From Parazoarcus communis (GTDB taxonomy: Bacteria; Pseudomonadota; Gammaproteobacteria; Burkholderiales; Rhodocyclaceae): 64,000 nucleotides of DNA. The notes beneath the pieces were generated by a model, which ran no database searches, was not told where the DNA came from, and saw only the letters and a list, made by a program, of their open reading frames with translations. The translations under genes and the position numbers were made by a program. Position 1 is the first letter of the stretch. The number at the start of each line of letters is the position of its first letter. The stretch lies in contig NZ_CP022188.1 in assembly GCF_003111665.1 (NCBI RefSeq), positions 3,348,001 to 3,412,000 of the forward strand, in the 5' to 3' direction. Below, piece after piece: positions 44,501-51,977 of the stretch.

Positions 44501-45146
44501 CGCGCAGGACCGGGTGTTCCGGCGACAGCGCACGCTCGCGCTGGGCGGTGATGCGGTCCTGCGGCAACATGTCGCGCAGCAGCGCATCCTCGACCGGAAT
44601 GATCTTTGCAACTTCGTGCGAGGTGCGGAAACCGTCAAAGAAGTGCAGCACCGGGATGCGTCCGGTGAGGCTGGCTGCCGAGGCAATCACCGCCATGTCC
44701 TGCGCTTCCTGAACCGAGTTCGAGGCCAGCAGCGCGAAGCCGGTGCCGCGCGTCGCCATCACGTCCGAGTGGTCGCCGAAAATCGACAGCGCATGTGTTG
44801 CCACCGCCCGTGCCGCGACATGAAAGACCGTCGGTGTGAGTTCGCCGGCGATCTTGTACATGTTGGGGATCATCAGCAGCAGGCCCTGCGAGGCGGTGAA
44901 GGTCGTCGCGAGTGCGCCGCCCTGCAAGGCGCCATGCACCGTGCCGGCCGCCCCCCCCTCCGACTGCAGTTCGACGACACGGGGAACGCAGCCCCAGACG
45001 TTGGTCTTGCCCTGTGACGCCCACTCGTCAGACAGCTCACCCATGCCTGACGAAGGGGTAATCGGATAGATGGCGATCACTTCCGAAACGCGATACGCCA
45101 CATTGGCAACGGCTTCGTTGCCGTCGATGGTTAGCATGAGGTTCAT
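41520..45146 (-). CDS. nifJ: Pyruvate:ferredoxin (flavodoxin) oxidoreductase, one-chain type
   Basis: 1208 residues from ATG 45146 (MNLMLTIDGNEAVANVAYR), the usual N-terminus; upstream in-frame residues are not family-like. Domains in order: pyrimidine domain (IYPITPSSGMGELSDEW), transketolase C-terminal-like, gamma domain, ferredoxin domain with CTQCGKCVFVCPHAAI and CTGCTLCVDICPI, then the TPP domain with GACVGCGETPY, GCSSIYGG and GDGWAYDIGFGGLDH. It converts pyruvate, CoA and oxidised ferredoxin to acetyl-CoA, CO2 and reduced ferredoxin. It is translationally coupled to the DHODH-like gene. It fits anaerobic or nitrogen-fixing metabolism. Confidence 0.96.
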   Translation of the reverse strand: MNLMLTIDGNEAVANVAYRVSEVIAIYPITPSSGMGELSDEWASQGKTNVWGCVPRVVELQSEGGAAGTVHGALQGGALATTFTASQGLLLMIPNMYKIAGELTPTVFHVAARAVATHALSIFGDHSDVMATRGTGFALLASNSVQEAQDMAVIASAASLTGRIPVLHFFDGFRTSHEVAKIIPVEDALLRDMLPQDRITAQRERALSPEHPVLRGSSQNPDVFFQACEARNPWFDAFPAVVQACMDQFAAATGREYKLFDYVGAPDAERVIVLMGSGAETAQETVEHLNRLGEKVGLLKVRLFRPLAPEALVAALPATTRAIAVLDRCKEPGAEGEPLYKDVMVALAENASGEAPRFARLPKVTGGRYGLASKEFNPAMVCSVLAALDEPSPKRRFTVGIQDDVTHLSLPYDPGFRTDAVRETFGAVFYGLGSDGTVSANKNSIKIIGDETELNAQGYFVYDSKKSGAMTVSHLRFGTQPIRSTYLTGAGDAKFVACHQPLFLETHDLLSHAAPGAVFLLNTPIAPDRVWETLPATMQRQLIDKRIHLHVIDAYQVAQDAGMGRRINTVMQTCFFAISGILPQDEAIAAIKHAVEKTYGRKGRRIAELNYRAIDMTLACLHEVALPQTHDSAASSTQARSEPQASEFVRRLTLPLIAGKGDALPVSLFPADGTWPTGTARYEKRNLALQIPVVESDLCTQCGKCVFVCPHAAIRVKAYPAELATGAPSTFKQMAIRSKDYPSGWKMTYQVAPEDCTGCTLCVDICPIRDKSNVSRKAINMAEQAPLREREAENWDFFVKLPDYDRKLAKRTTVPGSMLLTPLFEFSGACVGCGETPYIRLATQLFGDRMMVANATGCSSIYGGNLPTTPYTTNAEGRGPAWSNSLFEDNAEFGLGMRLATDQLAKAAQVKLREMTPALGEELVRSVLEADQEDEAGIHEQRQRVAALKAQLSELATPAAEALATIADYLIRRSVWIIGGDGWAYDIGFGGLDHVLASGENVNILVLDTEVYSNTGGQNSKATPRGAVAKFAAGGKPNRKKDLARIAMDYENVYVAQVAYGAKDVHTLKAFIEAESYPGVSIIIAYSPCIAHGVDMQHNHRQQDLAVKSGHWPLLRYDPRQRERGKNPLSVDSAAPSIPFGDFARTEARFTVLERINPQASASFIAQAGKDARLRHQEYVELSEMVLPEVALDETAKDAAATKETPDA

Positions 45147-45328
45147 GTCAAATCCAGCCCTGAAGAGTGCGCGGCGTGCTCGCGTGGAAGTGTTCGCGCC
45201 GTGAATGCTGCGTCGCAGCAACACCATTCTACGAGGATTCCAGATCCCGGTCTGGTTCAAATGTCATTGAACGGAGACTGTTTCGGAAGAGAGCTCAATG
45301 CCGGATGTGGGATTGGCGCTGAGCCGGG

Positions 45329-45422
45329 CTGATCTGCTCCGGGCTTTTCTGACCCGTCAAAATTGAGAGGATGGCTTCCAAAGAGATGAGGAAGTCATTC
45401 GCGAAGGTCCGGAGCAGGTCAG
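45329..45422. repeat. Imperfect 16-bp inverted repeat spanning 94 bp
   Basis: CTGATCTGCTCCGGGC (45329-45344) pairs with GTCCGGAGCAGGTCAG (45407-45422) at 14 of 16 positions. It lies in the 375-bp gap between nifJ and the transglutaminase-like gene. It may be a small non-coding mobile repeat or an operator; no coding sequence is seen in this gap. Confidence 0.5.
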
Positions 45423-45521
45423 AACCACCAACGGAACATCAGCCAGCGCGGTCATTGATTTGAGGCGGGATGATCTGAGGCCGGAAAATGTCAGTTCGCC
45501 ACCTGGCGGCGTACGGACCGG

Positions 45522-46382
45522 TCAGCTCACCCGGACCTCGACCTCCATCCCCGCAAACGCGTCAGCCGCGCCAACATAGGTGCCCGACACCGGCATCAAC
45601 TGCTTGATGTCACGGGCAACGGCGACTGGAACCAGGTTGAAGCCGCCAATACTGCGATTGGTCGGATCGAAGTTGATCCAGCCGGCCCCAGGTACATAGA
45701 CTTCTGCCCATGCGTGGGTGGAGCCGGACCCCGCGGAACCCGTCGCAGTGTTTTGCGGATCGTACAGATAGCCGGACACGATCCGGGCGCCCATGTCCAG
45801 GCTGCGCACCGCCTCGACGAACAATACTGCGAAGTCGCGGCACGAACCCCTCCCGCGGTCGAGCGATTCGGTTGGCGTCTGGGTGCCTTCGCTTTCGCGC
45901 ACCTCGTACTGCAAGGCTTCGGCCACGCCGTGGCTGATTGCCTTCAGCAATTCCAGCGTATCGGGTGCGACGCCCCGCACGAATGACCGGGCCCACTTCT
46001 GCAGGCGCCCCATCGGATCAAGGTACTGCTGGATCGCGAGAGCGCCCAGATCAGCGCGATCATCGTTCGAATAGAAGAAGGGAAAATTGAGGGCTGACGC
46101 CGCAATATTGAAGATCGGCCAGGGGTTGCCGGTGAGGGCCAGTTCGACCGTGCTTTCGATCCGCAATGTGTCGGTCTGGCCGGCGAACGACGCCGTCGCG
46201 ACAGCATTGCCCGAGACATCGTGCGCCCACGCGATCGTCGCGTCGGGAGATACCTTCAAGTCGTGCGACATGAGCTGCAGTTCACGACTTTCCCTTGGAC
46301 GCAGCATCAGCCGATGCGGATTCAGACTGACCGCGTTGCGATAGTGATAGACCGTTGTATGACTGATTTGGATTCGGGTCAC
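45522..46382 (-). CDS. Transglutaminase-like cysteine peptidase family protein
   Basis: 286 residues. An N-terminal beta domain (MTRIQISHTTVYHYRNAVSLNPHRLML) typical of the bacterial transglutaminase N-terminal region is followed by the catalytic core: Cys in GRGSCRDFAVLFVEAVRSL, His in STHAWAEVYVPGAGW and Asp in FDPTN. All three residues are present, so it should be an active protease or amidase of this fold. No signal peptide is seen. It is a single gene; the target is unknown. Confidence 0.9.
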   Translation of the reverse strand: MTRIQISHTTVYHYRNAVSLNPHRLMLRPRESRELQLMSHDLKVSPDATIAWAHDVSGNAVATASFAGQTDTLRIESTVELALTGNPWPIFNIAASALNFPFFYSNDDRADLGALAIQQYLDPMGRLQKWARSFVRGVAPDTLELLKAISHGVAEALQYEVRESEGTQTPTESLDRGRGSCRDFAVLFVEAVRSLDMGARIVSGYLYDPQNTATGSAGSGSTHAWAEVYVPGAGWINFDPTNRSIGGFNLVPVAVARDIKQLMPVSGTYVGAADAFAGMEVEVRVS

Positions 46383-46574
46383 GGTGGCGCAGGGCTCCTG
46401 AAGAACGTCCAGACTAACACTTTATGTGGAAGCGGGCCGGAGACAAGCGCGTCCAGCAGGGTCTTCGTTCAGGGTTCTCCTGGATATGCGAAAGACAGTT
46501 TCTGCCGTCGATGTGTTCCTCGATTTCGAGGCCGCTCATCAGGCAGAATACGCGCTTGATGACGGGGCAGGGCA

Positions 46575-46751
46575 ATGTCTTTCGATCCGATAGGCCTTGA
46601 GCTGTTTATTCGGGTGGCTACCCTGGGTATCGATGCAACACCGATGGAAGGCATCGAGGTCAAGGTGCGGGACGCGGAGTCCGGTCTGCCCGAAAAGGGC
46701 TATTCAGCCGACTACATGAAATTCGTCACCAAGTTCGGCCAGGCGCAATGA
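46575..46751 (+). pseudogene. Short nitroreductase-like gene fragment
   Basis: A 58-residue frame begins MSFDPIGLELFIRVATLGID and continues ATPMEGIEVKVRDAESGLPEKGYS. The LGIDATPMEG...GLxEKGY part is like the C-terminal segment of NfsB-type nitroreductases, while the first ten residues look like the start of a LysR regulator. A GGGCAG stretch precedes the ATG. It appears to be a chimeric leftover of deletion events rather than a working protein. Confidence 0.45.
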
Positions 46752-46798
46752 TTGGCAGCGGCTGACACGGCGCGCACGTTTTCTCGGCGCTCCGCACG

Positions 46799-47461
46799 TC
46801 AGTCTGCGGGTGAGCCCCACTCCTGAAGAAATCTGGCGACGAAGTCCTGCATGTATTGCGTGCGCTCCTCGGCGAGCGCGCGGCCGCTGCTGGTGTTCAT
46901 GCGATCCTTGAGGAGGAAGAGCTTCTCGTAGAAGTGGTTGAGGCTCGTCCCTTTTGCCGCCTTGTAGGCTTCAGCGGTGGCATGCATGACGGGCGCCTCG
47001 TCCGGGTCATACATCAGGCGCCCGGCGTGGCCGCCGTAGGCAAAGCAGCGCGCGATGCCGATTGCCCCGATGGCGTCGAGGCGGTCGGCATCCTGCACGC
47101 ACTTGCCTTCGAGGGTCTTCATTGCGGTATGGACGCCCGCACCCTTGAATGAGATCGTCGCAACAATGTCCGTGACCCGATCGATCACGTCCTGCGTCGC
47201 GCCCTCCTGCCGCAGCAGGCGCGCGGCCTCGATGGGGCCCTTGGTGTCATCGCCGTCGTGAAATTTCCAGTCCGCGATGTCGTGGACCAGCGCGGCCAGC
47301 TCCGCCATGTCCACGTCCGCACCTTCTTGCGCAGCGATCTGCCGCGCGAGTTTTCTGACCCGGTTGATGTGGTGCCAGTCGTGGCCGGAGCTTTCGTCCG
47401 CGAATTTTGACTTGATGTGTTCGGCGACGCGCTCGACGAGCCTGCGTTGGGGTGTGTTCAT
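46799..47461 (-). CDS. HD-domain phosphohydrolase
   Basis: 220 residues. The metal-binding HD pattern is SSGHDWHHINRVRKLA (first His), LAALVHDIADWKF (the HD pair) and DADRLDAIGAIGIARCFAYGG (last Asp). This is the YedJ/YpgQ-like group of small HD hydrolases, which act on nucleotides or related phosphates. It stands alone between unrelated genes, 134 bases from the end of ccoG, and its natural substrate is unknown. Confidence 0.9.
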   Translation of the reverse strand: MNTPQRRLVERVAEHIKSKFADESSGHDWHHINRVRKLARQIAAQEGADVDMAELAALVHDIADWKFHDGDDTKGPIEAARLLRQEGATQDVIDRVTDIVATISFKGAGVHTAMKTLEGKCVQDADRLDAIGAIGIARCFAYGGHAGRLMYDPDEAPVMHATAEAYKAAKGTSLNHFYEKLFLLKDRMNTSSGRALAEERTQYMQDFVARFLQEWGSPAD

Positions 47462-47595
47462 GCTTGGGAGGAGTCCGGATCGGTCAGTAGTTCAGTGCTG
47501 CGCGGATAATACCAAGCGGAGCCACCCTGGCCAGCACCCGTCTGCAGACGGATTCCCTGACAACCGGGGGCGGCCAATGCGCATCGGGTGTCACA

Positions 47596-49017
47596 CTAGT
47601 CCTGACGTAGCGCGCCGGCCAGGGTGACGGGCAGCAGGAAAGATGTTTTCTCCACCACCCGCGTTTCGGGGGCTTCGAGGTCCTGAATCGTGAAACGGAT
47701 CTGCTGGCTGCCGCGCAGGGACGAATCTGCCGCGCCGGACACGCTCACCGACAGGCTTGTGATGCTGCCCGCTGCTGCGTCGAAAGTGTCGCTGCTTTCC
47801 AGACGGATGTCCGCCGGGCCGTCAACCTGTACGCGAAGGCGGCGGGGCTGCTCAAGCATGTTGGCGATCTTCAGGATGTAGTCGTTCTCGATTCGCCCCG
47901 CATCATCCAGTCGCATCAGGGCGTGCCGGTCGCGCAGGATATCCACCGCAAGCGGGGTGCGTTCGATCAGCATCCACACGCCGGTCGCTGCGAAGAGCAC
48001 AAGCGCGGCCAGGTAGACCTGGACCCGGGGACGGAGCAGGGTGGGGCGCGGGGTGGCCTTCGGTGCGGACAACTCGCGTTCTGTTGCGAAGCGGATCAGG
48101 CCCTTGGGTGCGCCGATCCGTGTCATGACCTCATCGCAGGCGTCGATGCACAGCCCGCAGTTGATGCAGGCATATTGCAGGCCCTCGCGGATGTCGATTC
48201 CAGTCGGGCACACCTGAACACATACGCCGCAGTCGACACAGTCGCCCTGAGGTGCGCGCTCGGGCTGGCGCCTGGAAAGTGTTCCGCGTGGTTCGCCGCG
48301 CAGCACGTCATAGCTGACATTGCGGGTGTCGGGGTCGCCCATCACCCCCTGGAAGCGCGAGTAGGGACACATGTGCATGCACACCATCTCACGTGCGAAC
48401 CCGGCCAGCAGGTAGGTGAATGCGGCATAGAAGAACACCCAGAACCCCTCCCATGGGCCGAGTTCGGCCGGCAGGCGCGCGAGCAGGTCGCGAATCGGGG
48501 TGAAGTAGCCGACAAAGGTGATCGCCGTCCACAACGCAATCGAAAGCCAGATCACGTGCTTGGTGGCCTTGATCGCAAATTTGAGCAGGCCGGGCGGGGA
48601 CTGGTCCAGTCGCATCCGTGCCAGGTGGTCGCCCTCCACCCTGGTCTCGACCCAGCGAAAGATGGCGGTGTAGACGGTTTGCGGGCAGGCAAAACCGCAG
48701 AACACCCGCCCGGCCAGTGCCGTGGCGAAGAAAAGGCCGGTTGCGGCGACGATCAGCATCACCGCGAGCAGCATCGCGTCCTGCGGCCAGAGGACGAGGC
48801 CGAACAGGTGGAACTTGCGTTCTTCGATGTCAAACAGGACCGCCTGTTGGCCGCCCCATTCCAGCCAGCACAGACCGTAGAAAATGATCTGCGTGATCCA
48901 CACCATGGACCAGCGCAAGGTGTTGTATCGGCCGGCGGTGGTGCGAGGGTGGATCTTCCCGGTCTTGTTGTAGAACTCGATCCGGGCGCCTTGGGCTTTG
49001 TTGACGCGCGCGTGCAT
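47596..49017 (-). CDS. ccoG: Cytochrome c oxidase accessory protein CcoG (FixG-type)
   Basis: 473 residues from ATG 49017 (CGGAGAA upstream). About five helices bracket two polyferredoxin motifs, CVDCGVCVQVCPTGIDIREG and CINCGLCIDACDEVM, plus membrane-side CGFACPQTVYTAIFRW and CMHMCPYSRFQ. A C-terminal Ig-like domain (about 360-470) closes the protein. CcoG reduces copper during assembly of cbb3 oxidase. The ccoNOPQ genes are not next to it in this window. Confidence 0.95.
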   Translation of the reverse strand: MHARVNKAQGARIEFYNKTGKIHPRTTAGRYNTLRWSMVWITQIIFYGLCWLEWGGQQAVLFDIEERKFHLFGLVLWPQDAMLLAVMLIVAATGLFFATALAGRVFCGFACPQTVYTAIFRWVETRVEGDHLARMRLDQSPPGLLKFAIKATKHVIWLSIALWTAITFVGYFTPIRDLLARLPAELGPWEGFWVFFYAAFTYLLAGFAREMVCMHMCPYSRFQGVMGDPDTRNVSYDVLRGEPRGTLSRRQPERAPQGDCVDCGVCVQVCPTGIDIREGLQYACINCGLCIDACDEVMTRIGAPKGLIRFATERELSAPKATPRPTLLRPRVQVYLAALVLFAATGVWMLIERTPLAVDILRDRHALMRLDDAGRIENDYILKIANMLEQPRRLRVQVDGPADIRLESSDTFDAAAGSITSLSVSVSGAADSSLRGSQQIRFTIQDLEAPETRVVEKTSFLLPVTLAGALRQD

Positions 49018-49196
49018 GAGGGCTTTCTCCGTTGCGACCCGAATCACCTTCAAAATGAGGTGTTCCGGGCAGTGGCGCGAGTAAACCATCGGGCTGGCGA
49101 GCGTTACAGTCTCAGATTGTCGCTAAATTGACCATAACAGTTTGGAGAGGCTGCATCGGGTGGAAGCGAGCGGGGCCGGATGTGCCGGAACCCGGG

Positions 49197-50603
49197 TCAG
49201 CGCTTGATCAGTTGCCCCAGCTTCATCACCGCTGCCTCCACACTTTCCGACCAGGGATGGCCGAAGTTGAGCCGGATGCAGTTTCGGTAGGCCTGTTTGG
49301 CCGAGAACAGCGGGCCGGGAGCGATGCTGATGCCGGCGTCGAGCGCGTCGCGATGCAGGGCGAGGGCATCGACGTCGTCCGGCAACGCGACCCACATGAA
49401 GTAGCCCCCGCGCGGCCGGGTGATGCGCGTGCCGGGCGGAAAGTGGCGGTCGAGCGCGGTCGCCATCTGCACTTCCTGCATCTCAAGGGCTGAGCGCAGT
49501 CGGCGCAGGTGGGTGTCGAACGCGCCCTGTTTCAGAAAAACGGCAATCGCGATCTGCACCGGGATTGTCGTCGCAAGGCTGGCGGAGAACTTCAGGCGCT
49601 GGATCTTCTGCGCAAAGCGGCCGGCAGCGACCCAGCCCACGCGGTAACCGGGCGCAAGGCATTTCGAAAACCCCGACACATGCAACACCAGGCCGTCGCT
49701 ATCGAGCGCCTTGGTTGCCAGCGGCGCCTCACGCCCGAAATAGAGTTCGGCATAGGTGTCGTCTTCGATCAGTGGCACCGCGTGGCGACGCAGCAGCGCG
49801 ATCAAGGCCTTGCGCGAGTCGTCAGGGACCAGGCTTCCCATGGGGTTCTGGAAGTTGAGCATCAGCAGGCAGGCTTTCACCGGATGATGGCGCAGGGCTT
49901 CTTCGAGCGCGCCAAGGCTTACGCCCGTGCGCGGATGGGTGGGAATCTCGATCGCGCGCAGGCCACGGCGTTCGATCATCTGCAGACTGGCATGGAAGGT
50001 CGGGGATTCGATGGCGACGAGGTCGCCGGGCGAGGTCGTCGCTTCAAGGCAGAGATTCAACGCCTCCATTGCGCCGTTGGTGATGACGATCTCGCTCGGC
50101 TGCAATGATGCGCCACGGGACAGGTAGCGCAGTGCGATCTGACGTCGCAACTCCTCATTGCCCGGCGGCAGATCGGTCACCGTCGCACGCGGATTCATGT
50201 GACGTGCAGCCGCCGCAAGGAAACGCCCCAGCTTGTCCAGCGGGTACAGGTCGGGACTCGCGAAGCTCGAACCCAGCGGCACCACGGATGGATCCTTCAC
50301 CGATTCGAGAATCTCGAAGATGAAGTCGCTGACCTCGAGCTTGGTCGCAGCGCCTGCTGGCCGCGTGATCTCCGGTTCCGGCAGCCCTGTGAGCAATCTT
50401 GGCCGCACGTAATAGCCCGACTGCGGGCGGGCCTCGATCAGGCCGCGACTCTCCAGCAGATAGTAGGCCTTGAGAATGGTCGACGGGCTCAGGCGTTGCG
50501 ACTTGCAGGCACTTCGCACCGACGGCAGGCGGTCGCCGACCCGAAGCACGCCGTCGGCGATGCGCCTTTCGATGTCGAATGCGAGCTGTTCGTACAGGTT
50601 CAT
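49197..50603 (-). CDS. MocR-type regulator (GntR HTH fused to aminotransferase-like domain)
   Basis: 468 residues from ATG 50603 (MNLYEQLAFDIERRI). GntR HTH residues about 1-75 (SVRSACKSQRLSPSTILKAYYLLESRGLIEARP). The fold-type I aminotransferase domain follows; the PLP-lysine is in HVSGFSKCLAPGYRVGW and the family motif LNFGHPW is at the C-terminus. MocR proteins sense PLP or amino compounds. Three ATGCGTC copies in the divergent promoter may be its operator. The LysR gene at 50731 is divergent and could be its target. Confidence 0.92.
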   Translation of the reverse strand: MNLYEQLAFDIERRIADGVLRVGDRLPSVRSACKSQRLSPSTILKAYYLLESRGLIEARPQSGYYVRPRLLTGLPEPEITRPAGAATKLEVSDFIFEILESVKDPSVVPLGSSFASPDLYPLDKLGRFLAAAARHMNPRATVTDLPPGNEELRRQIALRYLSRGASLQPSEIVITNGAMEALNLCLEATTSPGDLVAIESPTFHASLQMIERRGLRAIEIPTHPRTGVSLGALEEALRHHPVKACLLMLNFQNPMGSLVPDDSRKALIALLRRHAVPLIEDDTYAELYFGREAPLATKALDSDGLVLHVSGFSKCLAPGYRVGWVAAGRFAQKIQRLKFSASLATTIPVQIAIAVFLKQGAFDTHLRRLRSALEMQEVQMATALDRHFPPGTRITRPRGGYFMWVALPDDVDALALHRDALDAGISIAPGPLFSAKQAYRNCIRLNFGHPWSESVEAAVMKLGQLIKR

Positions 50604-50630
50604 GGGTGGTGCGCTGCGTGAATATTGCTG

Positions 50631-50680
50631 ATGCGTCAATGCGTCTGAGAATTGTGGCGCCGGGTCTTCGCCTGACGCAT
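50631..50680. promoter_or_regulatory. Three ATGCGTC boxes in the MocR/LysR divergent promoter
   Basis: ATGCGTC occurs at 50631-50637 and 50639-50645 as direct repeats one base apart, and as its complement GACGCAT at 50674-50680. Direct repeats with one inverted copy are usual for MocR regulators. They lie 28-77 bases before the MocR start and 51-100 bases before the LysR start, so they may serve both genes. Confidence 0.55.
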
Positions 50681-50730
50681 CGTGAGTAAAACGATTCCCC
50701 AAGCCAAAGTCGGGCACCGATAATAGTCCC

Positions 50731-51648
50731 ATGAAACGAATCGACTTCAACTCGATGGCCTACTTCGTGGCCGTATGCGAGACCGGCGCCATTGCCAAGG
50801 CGGCAGAGCGCGAGCATATCGTGGCGTCCGCAATCAGCAAGCGGCTGGCAGAGCTGGAGGCGGATTTTGGTGTTCCCCTGCTCGAACGCGGCGCGCGCGG
50901 CGTGAAGCCCACTGCCGCCGGGGAGGCGCTGCTGTTTCACGCGCGCACGGTGTTACGCAGCGTCGACCGGCTGCATGCAGAGCTTTCGGAGTATGCGCAG
51001 GGTGTGCGTGGCCATGTCCGCATGCATGCAAACATCTCTGCGGTGGTCGAGTTTCTGCCCGAAGATCTGCGCGTTTTCATGGCAAACAATGAAGGCATCA
51101 AGATCGATCTGCAGGAACACCTGAGCGCCGACATCCTGCGCGCAGTGGAGGAGGGGCGCACGGATCTCGGGGTTGTCTCCGCGAGTGACGAGGTCGAAGG
51201 GCTCGAATACTTCCCCTACCGTCAGGACGAACTCGTGCTCGTCGTTCGTCCGGATCACCCGCTGGCGGCGATGCGCGAAACCGGATTCGCCGCCAGCCTG
51301 GCTTATGACCATGTCGGCCTGAGCCAGAACAGTTCGCTCTACACCTTGCTCGAGCACGCAGCCGCCGAGGCTGGCCTGACCCGAAGACTGCGGATTCATG
51401 TCACATCCTTTGATGCGCTGTGCCGGATGGTGGATGTGGGTCTTGGGGTCGGCGTTGTGCCGCGCCGGGTCGGCAACTTCTTCGCGTCCGCGCTCGGCCT
51501 CAGGCTCGTCGGCCTCACCGACGTATGGGCAAAGCGAAACCTCCACATCGTCGTGCGCGATGTCGCCAGTCTGCCCGCCGCCGCGCGGCTGCTGCTCGAT
51601 CACCTAGTGCGGGCCGACGCCGAGGTTGCCGTGTCGGCCGAGGGCTGA
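50731..51648 (+). CDS. LysR-family transcriptional regulator
   Basis: 305 residues. The N-terminal HTH is MAYFVAVCETGAIAKAAEREHIVASAISKRLAELEADFGVPLLER-like (read in parts), followed by a LysR substrate domain. The C-terminal part has the VGLGVGVVPRRVG loop found in this family. It is the last gene before the AT-richer island. No structural gene that it obviously controls lies beside it. Confidence 0.9.
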   Translation: MKRIDFNSMAYFVAVCETGAIAKAAEREHIVASAISKRLAELEADFGVPLLERGARGVKPTAAGEALLFHARTVLRSVDRLHAELSEYAQGVRGHVRMHANISAVVEFLPEDLRVFMANNEGIKIDLQEHLSADILRAVEEGRTDLGVVSASDEVEGLEYFPYRQDELVLVVRPDHPLAAMRETGFAASLAYDHVGLSQNSSLYTLLEHAAAEAGLTRRLRIHVTSFDALCRMVDVGLGVGVVPRRVGNFFASALGLRLVGLTDVWAKRNLHIVVRDVASLPAAARLLLDHLVRADAEVAVSAEG

Positions 51649-51906
51649 CCGGCAGCTGTACCGCGCAATTGACGTCGGAAACGCCGTTTCAGCGTCTGCG
51701 CGAGTTGTACGAAGGCCTTGCTCAGCGAGCGGTTGTGCCAAAGTCGAACGCAAGGGCAGGTAATCCAGTTGCCTTGCGCACTTGCGTGCTTGGCAAGGCG
51801 AGGCTGCTGCGGATTTCCGCAGATGACCCAAAGCAGAAGCTACCGGGCACTTCAAAAATCAAACGACTCTGACCCCTTTGACTCCTTTGATCCCACGAAA
51901 GCTAAA

Positions 51907-51977
51907 GCTCAATGTGCTAGCTCAGGGGCGCGGAGCCGGCTTGCTAGTGAGCGTCCCACTGGAGCACCTGTTATATC
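51907..51977 (-). other. attC-like palindrome at the end of the ATPase gene
   Basis: Read on the minus strand the site begins with ATATAAC over the stop codon of the ATPase gene and ends with ATTGAGC, both near the RYYYAAC and GTTRRRY core rules (each with one mismatch). Between them GTGCT pairs with AGCAC, and GGGACGC pairs with GCGCCCC with one mismatch. Size (71 bp), place just behind a cassette-type gene and the CGCCCCTGAGCT-like inner box are typical of attC sites. Confidence 0.5.

Noticed and set aside
43926..45017. Second long plus-strand frame opposite nifJ
   Set aside because: Same reason: a mirror of the nifJ N-terminal half, with no motifs.
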